Assembly: GCA_028565635.1 (NCBI GenBank)
Contig: JAOXYB010052812.1
Location: 1-11,482 of the forward strand
DNA length: 11,482 nucleotides
Reading direction: 5' to 3'
DNA from: Phoronis ovalis
Lineage: Eukaryota > Phoronida > Phoronidae
Positions 1 to 7,510 of the stretch are shown one piece after another. The notes under the pieces are model-generated. The model was not told the origin of the DNA. It saw nothing but the letters and a program-made list of their open reading frames with translations, and did no database searches. Within the stretch, counting starts at the first letter, position 1, and every line of letters begins with the position of its first letter. The position numbers were made by a program, and so were the translations under genes.

Positions 1-129
1 GTGTTGCCGAGTCCATCAATATACCGGTATTAAAATAAGGAAAACGTTAGGGGTGGTTATGTGAACGCACAGTACATGGTTTAAAATATTACCATAAAGC
101 AAATTTGTTAACAATTTTCCAACAATTCA

Positions 130-135
130 TTTATA
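130..135 (-). terminator. possible variant poly(A) signal of OATP-A
   Basis: On the minus strand this reads TATAAA, 75 nt past the OATP-A stop codon. No canonical AATAAA was seen between the stop and the window edge. TATAAA is a known but less efficient poly(A) hexamer, and in A+T-rich DNA it arises often by chance. The true 3' end may lie outside the window. Confidence 0.2.
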
Positions 136-210
136 CTTCCATTGTACACGGTGATAACTATCTTGCAATTGCAGGTAAAGTTTTCAAAGTTTCGAGTTGG
201 ATCTAATCAA

Positions 211-533
211 CTACAAGTCAGTAGTTTTACTATTATTCAGGGCATGTTCAATATTTTTAACGTCGAGTAAAAACTCTTCAGGCTTCCCATTTTTATCTAA
301 ATGCTCCGAATGCTTGTCATTTTCTTTATATTTCGAACATTTGTACCATATAATGCAATATAAACCAACAGTTACAAACTTAAACGCGGCACCAACTCCC
401 CATAAATAATTCCTGAACAAATCAGGGTTGTATGCTCTGCAATTCTTGGACCCATCATTGCAAGGTGCTGTCTGCCACACCAGGCATGCAGAATCCACAA
501 GTGATCCAAACAGAACTGGACCAGGTATAGAAG
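211..533 (-). CDS. OATP-A coding exon 8 (TM11-TM12, C-terminal tail, stop)
   Basis: Spans 323 nt, entered in phase 1 after acceptor GTTTTAG and ending at TAG (213-211). It contains IPGPVLFGSLVDSACLVWQ (577-595), the OATP TM11 'PGP-FG-ID' region, then an extracellular segment with cysteines 599 and 606, FRNYLWG (614-620) and TM12 to about 638. A charged cytosolic tail of about 43 residues ends TTDL, a class I PDZ-ligand pattern. Confidence 0.93.
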
Positions 534-3500
534 CTAAAACAAAACCAACATTTAAATTAAAATTTTATATGGTCTTTGTATGGTAGCTTCATTTTTTAAA
601 CTAATTCATGTGCACTAATTCTAATTTTTTATCTAAGCTGTTATACGTTTTTTTTTCTTTTCTCTCACTTTCAGTGCAGTTGCACAACACTAAATATCCT
701 ATCCAGTAGCACACCTATTAAGCAAACGTTTGGCCTCTGCCAATAGACGATTTTGAGAACGCAGTGTGCCCATAACGACCATCTACTTTTAAAAACACTA
801 ATTGCTTTAGTTCGTACTTTAAATAAGCCAATTTTAATATTGTGGATCTCGATTTTTATTCTTTGGTCTCAAAAAAGCATTTGATATGGCGTGGCTACTG
901 ACATACCAAATAAACGTCATGACGCCGGCCAATATGTCCTGAAAGGGGGGTCTGAGTGCTGATTGAATACCCCCAAATTTGCTTTGAAACCGTATACCCG
1001 GGAAACTATCAGTTTATTTCGTCGGCAATAAGCTATAAAAGGAGTAATATATAGACAACATTTTGTGCATCAGGTCATATGATAGTATAGATAATAAAGA
1101 CGATCATTAACTAATATGGCTATTACTTGGTAAGAACATCTCGCAACGTAGACGAGAAAAAAGTACTCATTTTCTTTTCATGACGTCGAATGCATCGTTT
1201 TCGTTTCATGTATCACAAGTAGTTTCCTGGAAAACACACGTATACGTACCAAATAAACCAGCTACGGTGCTTTTCAGTCCTAAGGCAAATGACTTATCTT
1301 CCGGACGGATAGACCTACAAAGTATTATAATGTTCCAAGTTTTAATTTAAAAAGCCACAAAATAGGGTTAATGCTATGTTATCGCAATCCTCGTTCGACA
1401 GGCCTAAAGTGAGATTTGAAAGATAGCAACGCTGCAGAGCTTAAAATATGACAAAACTTTCACAGAATCTAACGGAAAACGAAACAAAAATGTATAATTG
1501 TTGAATGATACATCGCTTTCTATTTCATTATATTGTAAACTGTGCTTAACCTTTCTTCCCTACTATATTTTAATATGCGACCTCTAATACTAGTATAACG
1601 TGTATGAAGCAAAAACTGTTACAAAGACTACGTTTGCTTTGATTCATCAAATGAGAGATTACTAACCTTAGCATTATCATAAGTACAGCCACTCCTGCCA
1701 AACCGCTGACTAATGCAGACAAAAATAAGAACGCCAAATATACCACCATTTGCCAAACACATGGGGTGATTGAATTCGAGCAAATGCCGATTGTAGCCGA
1801 CGAGTCATTCGTCCCATTTGATAGACAAGTGCAGTTCAGGAAAACCTATTCAGACAAAAAAAACACTCTAACACTATAAATCCACCTAGCGGGAGTCATG
1901 GTTAGAGCACATCAAAACTGCGTCCGCCTAAAATTATTGTAATATAGTTGTTAATATGATTTCACCATCGATTTAATGTGTGAAAAAGTTTTATAGAAAC
2001 TTTTTTAATCAGCAGCTTCAAGTTACATTTCCACCATATACTATAGAGAGCTTAATGAAGATCCGGGGTGCAGCTGACAAATCTCGGTTCATGTAGGCGA
2101 TCTTCGTATCTATAAATTAGTTTCAGCAAGTGGCCTATTATTTTACTGAAAATCAGGTTTGAATAATAATTTTAAAAGTAAAAGGTTCATAAACTGTATT
2201 TCAAGGTACAAAAGCCAATTAGCGCAAATATGTTTATTCGTGTTATTACGAGATAACATTGCATACAAATGCGATAATGATATTATGTCCTTTGGAATTT
2301 AAGCTACATATACCTGTGTTTCATTTAAAATGGAGGAGCTCGTACATCCGGCGTGGCAAGGGGATAGGTAGGTTGTGTTATCTGTGCATACTGGATTAAA
2401 CTGGTCAGAACTGCAGCCACACGAACACTTGTCACCGATACTACAAACCGAAATCATTATCAAAGAACATGTTTTTACATGGTTGCCTAAAATACACAAG
2501 ACAAAAATCAATGAATACGGTATTTATTCTTTATACCATCTATTCAGTTTAGTATAGTTAAGGCTAATAAATTGTCCTTTCTGATTAATTTTCAAAATAG
2601 ATCCGTAATGTTATAATAGTTTTTTCTTAGTTGTGTTTGGCGATCGAAATGTGATTATCAGTGACTTAATGTGAATAGATTCTCGTCAGACTGGAAGTTG
2701 ACTCTATTAAATACACTATTTGCAGTTAAAATCGGAATTTTTCTATATGGCATGGCAACATTTACCTATTTTATGTAATCAACACTAAGGATTAACCTCT
2801 GTTTTATTCTTAAAAAAAAAATAAAGGATTTTCCTGCAAATAAATATTTCTGTCAGTTATTCTAAGAAATAGTAATTCACAGAAATCCCGCTTTAATCAG
2901 AATCTTCTTTTCCTTGTATATAGAATCTTGCTACCCATTTGTTAAATACCTTGATTGTAGCAAACTGTTTGCTTTGCCAGTATCACATCCAACAAATGTT
3001 AGCGCTACAAGACAAGCTAAAGATGCAGTACCACATAACACTACCATCCTTGCCGTAGCTGCTCTATCTAACTTCAACTTGCTCACAAGAATGCCCCCTG
3101 TATAAACTCCAACGCTCGTAGCACCGCATGCAATCACACCTACAAAAGGAAGTTAGTGTTGGGTTCTAAATCATTTAAAATTACAGTTTTCTGAGTATAC
3201 ATTCAAGCTAATAAGTAAACAGTATATCGTGAAAATTTCAGTTCTAAGTTTCATAAGTTCTAAGACTTTACAATAGTCAGGAGTAAGTAGTTAATATTGG
3301 TAATTGCAAAAATTGCACGTTATACAGTGCTGGTGAAAACAACGTGTGTGAATGCAAATAATGGTCTACATACATCACAGGAACGTCTAGGCTAACATCA
3401 ATTGTACCATCTTTACTTCAAGGAATACGACAGGATATAACCAGACAGTTGTCTTTTTAAGTTATATAACAGTGTCCTAATCCAGGTCGATTAATACGAA

Positions 3501-6500
3501 TATATTTTGTACAAGAGATATACAAATATGCTAATCATATTGTCGATCTAGCTAGAAGCTTTCGCCTCGGTTTGAACGCTGCATATGGACCTAGGGAAAC
3601 CCGGGCCCCGGGCCTAGAAAGTGCATCAAATGAAGTTTACCTACATCAATATTCTGCTGATGGTGGTTTCGACTAAGAGAAAATAATTTTCTTAATGTCA
3701 TTTTAGATTCGTACATGGATATGTCGTGGTGTCTATAGTCCTGAACATAATTTATATCCGAAAACCTGCGAATTTGCTCAAGATGATTATTGTGCAAAAC
3801 CATTTTTTAATTAACATGATCACGTTAACACAACAGGTTAGTAATTGTAGGTGCTGGATTTAGAGACTCAACCAAGCACCGTGTACCGCATTTAAACATT
3901 TTACAATTTTTAATATTCAGCTACATGTACTAAATTTGGCATAAAATAACAAAGAACTTTCGTCTCCTTTGTTACTAGATATATGCCCAACGAACGGTGT
4001 ATTTTTAGCTTTTCTTCTTTTTTCAGCTATTTTTCTTACATGGATCATGGGGGATACTTGTATTGAAAATGGGTTTAATTTGATACAAAATGAAATCAAA
4101 TCAATTTAGTGATTGATGTTGCATATACATATCTTCCAAAACAACATGGCAATTGTTTTGAATTCAAGCTGGTTACCAGCTTTTCCACTTCCATTATTAG
4201 TGTCTAGAATCTAGCAAACATTACGATCCACGTTTCGTTGAAATCGGTGCAGTACTTCTCGGGTTATCAAAGAATATGTTTTTGACCATTTGGATTAAAG
4301 ATGGTCGCCAACCTTCATAATCAAAGGTTTTCATTTTCAGGTCCATATGAACATTTCCACAAAATTTCGTTTAGAGTAAATATGACAAATTTCTGAGAAA
4401 AGCTTTCGGGCAAAATGTTCAATATTGTTGTTAGAAGCCATAATTATAGCAGTCTGAATAAATACATCCGTTAGTTTTCCGTACCTTCTCAACTAACGTC
4501 TGGGCTTAAGCTTAGTCAGTTTCTGTTTATTATCTCGAGAACCAGAAGAACGATAGTCCCTTTATTTCTATATAAAGTGTCACGAAAGTCTTGACATCAA
4601 TCAAATTGTAGCTTACAATAATAGGTATAAAAATGGATTAAGTGCATTCTGTCCTGCAAGCAAAAGCCAAGCTCCCGGCGATACCTATTCAGAATGAGTC
4701 ATAATGATAGAATAAACGTGGTAGGCGACGATGGATCATGCAGAGAGAAAGGCTTATCTCGGTTGGCAAAAGATTAATGCCGTAATTATTTCGTACTTGT
4801 TAAATTGAAGGAATAATAACAAAAAATGGTTAAGCCCAGACGTCAGTTGAGAGGGTACGGAACACTAACGGATGGATTTATTCAGGCTGTAAAAATAGGT
4901 ACTATGTTTTGTAGACTTGCTCAAGTCCTTGCGAACTTTAAAAAAAAAATTATGTTTATTTCTCTTTTTTATGTCTTTTACATCAGTGTTTTTAATTATC
5001 TTGCAAATTTTTTTTTTTTTTACTATCATATATATGTTGGGTGTTTGCCGTCCTGTGGACGGCTAACACTCAACATATATATGATAGTAAAAAAAAAAAT
5101 TCGAGATAATTAAAATTTAAGTTCACAGGGACTTGAGCAAGTCTATATGTTTTGTAACTATCGTGAAGCGTTAGGCTAATTATTACATGTACAAGATAAC
5201 TTGCTTCTATTTAAGTGGACAGAAAGATTAGTAATACAGATGTATCAGTATAATCATGCGTACCGAATTTCCTTTCCCTGATCCCAGTTGACCTGCAGCG
5301 AACTACGGGCTCACTTATTATACGAACAAAATTCGGAATTGTGGAAACGTTTAGGTTCGTTACCTGTGGCGACATCAAGTGCATGCAAATTGTCTATTAC
5401 CTGACATAATATTTGCCATGCTCCCTGATTGTCCAAATTGTTCTTCAATGTACTTTGGCATGAAAGAGAACATTCCTAGTCCGACATACGTTTCAAAAAT
5501 AGCGGCTAACAGCAAACAGTCATAGACGACATTGGTAAGCAAACGACGAAGCACTTTTGGTATATCTGCAAAAAAATAAAACTACTGTACCTGCAATGAA
5601 CATACATTGCATTACGTATTTTGGCTCGATTGAAAGCAAATAATTTGAAGTTTCAACAACTGAAGTATTAGAGTTTGGCTATTTCTGACTGATAAGGTGG
5701 TCAAAGTATTTAACAAAAAATGCGGACTTCCCAGTTACAATGTAAATAAATAGCACGAGATACTCTATAGTTTGTTTTTGGTGCATAACCTTGAACCATA
5801 TCTTTCTTTTCTGTACAGGAAATTGTCTGAGTGTAATTTTATTTCAAACGGAAGAAAAACTATTTTTGTATTCCCTTTTTGTGACAAAGTGGTCGGGTTA
5901 TTTCGGTTAGGTGCAGCTCCTAATTTCTTGCTTGCACTTTCCAGGTTCTCCACCAGGTGGTCTCTAGTCAGCCATAGTAAAAAGATTAGTTGTTAAGCCT
6001 GTTGGTTTAAGATAAATTTCCGAAAAACTTAAAATAATATTATAAGGATATATATTAAACTTTTTAAGTTTACTGATGATTCGTTTTAGTCCGTATACCA
6101 TAAACGTTATGAAATATTAGAAAAAGATTACCTTTGATTCCTTCTTTAATACTCGGTTGATTTAACTTGCTTAAGGACATTGTCGATGCCACAATATCTT
6201 GTTTCACGGAAAAGTCAGTATGTTCATTATCTGCATCTTCATTCTTTCGTTTCAGAGGTAACTTTCTTGGAAATAACAAATAAGGTAGTACTGGTAATAA
6301 AAAGGCCGCAGAACAGATAACAAACCCAAACCAGTAAGCACCAATCCATCTAGGGTCTCGTTGGCTTATTGTCGTGTCTACAAAAACAACAAATGAAACA
6401 TTAATTTATTTTACTTGTAAAATTTAAATATGTCAAAATTGCTTTCTGATGTGCATCATTGCACAAATAAAATAAACAATCATACTGATATAATGGAGTT

Positions 6501-7488
6501 TTGTGACACGACATACGCTTTACGTGTAACATCACTATACTACATATGCCGCTATTACAGCTGCTGCTGCAATGTGGAAAGAGGCAGCAGTCTAACCTAC
6601 AAGGAGAGTAACTAAGGAAACGGTAAGAATACTCTCATTATGACCAATCTTGGCACAATATGATATAATTAAAATATGCTAACAAGCAAACATGGCATCT
6701 GCTTCATAGTATACATTTTAAATCACAGCAATCTTACCCTGCAATGTGATGTGCATACCAATAGCTCCAGCTCCAAGCATAAAGCCCATGAGAGGTCCAA
6801 CACCATACATACTGTAAATTATGCCAATATAATGAGCAGCTTGATACTTGTCGCAGTTATTGTCCAAGTACGGTATGCCTAATGTACTAACAGTAGACAA
6901 TACAAGCCCTAATCCCATTGTTACTACTAAAAATATTCCGTATGCTGTAGAGTTGGAATCAGTAGCTGCTCTGTCCGCGTCACCACAGGTGTCGCTTATG
7001 CTGGTGTGATTTGCAGAACATAACGAGTCGTGGGAAGAATTTTGACCTCTTGAATAACTAGCATCGTTTCCCTCGCCATAAATAAAATGGGGAACCGCAC
7101 CAAATATGCAAAACACAGCGGAAAACAGACACGAAAAGGCCAACACTCTCGGGGCGTGTAACCTAGAGCCGAAGTATCCAATTATTAAAGTTGCTGGCAT
7201 ATTGGTTATTTCGAAGGCACTTAACCAAAAGCCCGATTGTTTACTGTGCAAATGAAATCGTTTTTCTATTGTAGTAACAGTGGATATCATATAAGCAAAG
7301 ACAATACCAGTACATAAGCATATGACAGCATGACAAACCACAAATAAACGAATATCAACAAGGGCATGTATCCATGAAGGAAGCCGTGAAGAACAACTTG
7401 TATCTTCATCCAAAGTTGCATTATCTTTTCCGTTAGCTAACAACCCATTTCGAGCTTCAGCCGACACTTGAGCGATTTTTTTCTTCAT
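211..7488 (-). CDS. OATP-A: complete organic anion transporter (SLCO/SLC21 family), 8 coding exons
   Basis: Join of 7488-6738, 6377-6132, 5565-5401, 3139-2950, 2440-2314, 1845-1667, 1314-1250 and 533-211, all on the minus strand. Every junction is GT-AG and the exons sum to 2046 nt, 681 residues plus TAG. OATPs are 12-helix plasma-membrane carriers of amphipathic organic anions, usually 640-720 residues, so this is full length. Visible landmarks are TM1-TM5 (about 46-243), the family signature DPRWIGAYWFGFV (258-270) at TM6, a basic TM6-7 loop, FMPKYIEEQFG (367-377), a Kazal-like loop with ten cysteines (456-522), SIRPEDKSFALG (554-565) and IPGPVLFG (577-584) at TM11, and a C-terminal TTDL. 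The ATG at 7488 has A at -3 and lies just after a splice acceptor; another in-frame ATG at 7542 has a poorer context. Apart from intron 3, the introns (352-716 nt) hold nothing recognisable. Substrate is unknown, and no human orthologue is assigned. Confidence 0.93.
1250..1314 (-). CDS. OATP-A coding exon 7 (65-nt exon, TM10-11 loop)
   Basis: This short exon is phase 2 in and phase 1 out, with acceptor CTTTGTAG and donor TTTG|GTACGT. It encodes RSIRPEDKSFALGLKSTVAG (553-572), the conserved OATP cytosolic loop of the form R-P-E-x-K-S-x-A-L-G and the start of TM11. The match is specific enough to accept the exon despite its size. Where many vertebrate OATPs carry an arginine in TM11, this protein appears to have Gly572. 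Confidence 0.9.
1667..1845 (-). CDS. OATP-A coding exon 6 (end of Kazal loop, TM10)
   Basis: Spans 179 nt, phase 0 in and phase 2 out, with acceptor CTGAATAG and donor CTAAG|GTTAGT. It starts VFLNCTC (494-500), with the paired cysteines at 498 and 500 and further cysteines at 515 and 522. Three sequons (NCT 497, NGT 503, NDS 506) suggest heavy glycosylation. A hydrophobic TM10 of about 26 residues (526-551) follows. Confidence 0.9.
2314..2440 (-). CDS. OATP-A coding exon 5 (Kazal-like extracellular domain)
   Basis: Spans 127 nt, phase 2 in and phase 0 out, with acceptor GGTTTGTAG and donor ACACAG|GTATAT. It codes for a Kazal-type OATP loop: CSCGC (456-460), NPVC (466-469), TYLSPC (474-479) and HAGC (480-483). 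Sequons are NTT 472 and NET 490. In the family these cysteines are disulfide-bonded and needed for correct surface expression, which is family knowledge and not shown here. Confidence 0.93.
2950..3139 (-). CDS. OATP-A coding exon 4 (TM8-TM9)
   Basis: Spans 190 nt, phase 1 in and phase 2 out, with acceptor CTTTTGTAG and donor TCAAG|GTATTT. It encodes GVIACGATSVGVYTGGILVSK (from 388), a glycine-rich TM8 with the usual basic residues after it, then TM9 ending in FVGCDTG (436-442), matching the OATP 'GC(D/N)' turn before the large extracellular loop. Codon 451 (Ser) is split across the next junction. Confidence 0.88.
3591..3617. repeat. G+C-rich palindromic patch
   Basis: Fifteen consecutive G/C bases (3600-3614: CCCGGG followed by CCCCGGG and CC) lie inside an A+T-rich intron. 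They are bracketed by CTAGG (3591-3595) and its reverse complement CCTAG (3613-3617), so the segment can fold on itself. No function or family is recognised. Confidence 0.5.
4450..4889. mobile_element. non-autonomous DNA transposon (MITE-like) with 60-bp terminal inverted repeats
   Basis: Positions 4450-4509 are the reverse complement of 4830-4889 with 55 of 60 matching bases. Both ends start CAG(T/C)CTGAATAAAT. The 320-bp interior shows no coding capacity, so any mobility would depend on a transposase elsewhere. The nine bases before (TAATTATAG) and after (TAAAAATAG) agree at seven positions, which fits a decayed 9-bp target duplication and would favour a Mutator-like origin. A TA dinucleotide near each end leaves a Tc1/mariner-type origin possible. 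Confidence 0.75.
4903..4911. repeat. left 9-bp target-site duplication of the foldback element
   Basis: TATGTTTTG directly abuts the left terminal inverted repeat and is identical to 5146-5154. Confidence 0.8.
4912..5145. mobile_element. foldback MITE with perfect 9-bp target-site duplication
   Basis: The ends are TAGACTTGCTCAAGTCC and its exact reverse complement, extending to 25 bp with two mismatches. The inner arms also pair, giving an almost full-length hairpin centred on GCCGTCC-TGT-GGACGGC (5047-5063). The left arm is about 53 nt longer than the right because of an A+T-rich insertion. Both sides are flanked by identical TATGTTTTG (4903-4911 and 5146-5154). A 9-bp duplication is typical of Mutator-like elements, although foldback elements of other origins cannot be excluded. 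It encodes nothing. Confidence 0.85.
5146..5154. repeat. right 9-bp target-site duplication of the foldback element
   Basis: TATGTTTTG directly abuts the right terminal inverted repeat and is identical to 4903-4911. Confidence 0.8.
5401..5565 (-). CDS. OATP-A coding exon 3 (TM7 to start of TM8)
   Basis: Spans 165 nt, phase 1 in and out, with acceptor TTTTTTTGCAG and donor TCAG|GTAATA. It encodes IPKVLRRLLTN (334-344), TM7 and then FMPKYIEEQFGQ (367-378), all conserved OATP landmarks. Exon 3 of the neighbouring OATP-B is also 165 nt with the same phases, which supports both boundaries. Confidence 0.93.
6132..6377 (-). CDS. OATP-A coding exon 2 (OATP signature, TM6 and cytosolic loop)
   Basis: Spans 246 nt, phase 1 in and phase 1 out, after the acceptor TTTTTGTAG. 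It carries the signature DPRWIGAYWFGFV (258-270), close to the family consensus D-x-RW-(I/V)-GAWW-x-G. TM6 follows to PYLLFPRKLPLKRK, then a polar cytosolic loop of about 50 residues rich in Lys, Asp and Glu. The donor is AAAG|GTAATC. Confidence 0.92.
6738..7488 (-). CDS. OATP-A coding exon 1 (N-terminus, TM1-TM5)
   Basis: Codes for residues 1-250 plus the first base of codon 251 (phase 1). The order is a cytosolic N-terminus, TM1 about 46-68, the family-typical TTIEKRFHL (72-80), TM2 about 86-107, TM3 about 114-136 ending VPHFIYGE, an extracellular loop 138-182 with sequons NSS 150, NHT 160 and NST 179 and cysteines 157 and 168, TM4 about 183-206, and TM5 about 219-243 containing SMYGVGPLMGFMLGA. 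The donor reads CAG|GTAAGA, with GT at 6737-6736. Confidence 0.92.
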
Positions 7489-7510
7489 TTTATTTCTAGA
7501 AAGTGTAAAA
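7489..7510 (-). other. 3' splice site just upstream of the OATP-A start codon
   Basis: The minus strand reads a pyrimidine-rich ACTATTTTACACTTTCTAG, then AAATAAA, then the ATG at 7488. This has the form of a normal acceptor (AG at 7497-7496) and suggests that the coding exon begins at 7495, with an untranslated exon farther upstream. If so, the in-frame ATG at 7542 is intronic. This is inference; no transcript evidence is available. Confidence 0.5.

Larger units (their letters stand above)
3140..5400 (-). other. OATP-A intron 3, large and repeat-bearing
   Basis: At 2261 nt this intron is three to six times longer than the other OATP-A introns (352-716 nt). It runs from donor GTAATA to acceptor CTTTTGTAG. 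It holds two inverted-repeat elements (4450-4889 and 4912-5145), a G+C-rich palindromic patch near 3591-3617, and a small hairpin at 4166-4182 (7-bp stem, 3-nt loop). The stretch 4150-4445 has the look of an old interspersed repeat but has no terminal structure. No additional exon was recognised. Confidence 0.7.

Noticed and set aside
4-14. 11-base match GTTGCCGAGTC also found near 10451
   Set aside because: Too short and without any flanking similarity; treated as chance.
904-936. Possible duplicate of OATP-A exon 7: minus strand TTTATTTG|GTATGT preceded by a CCCTTTCAG acceptor
   Set aside because: The similarity to real exon 7 is limited to about 12 bases at the donor, and the frame that would match carries a TGA stop just upstream. 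No OATP motif is present.
3591-3803. Open frame of 70 codons on the minus strand in intron 3 (ends GPGPGFP)
   Set aside because: No recognisable domain, no OATP similarity, and frames of this length are expected by chance.
4826-5113. Open frame of 95 codons on the plus strand
   Set aside because: It runs through the right terminal repeat of one element and the hairpin arm of the next; its composition is that of low-complexity repeat DNA.
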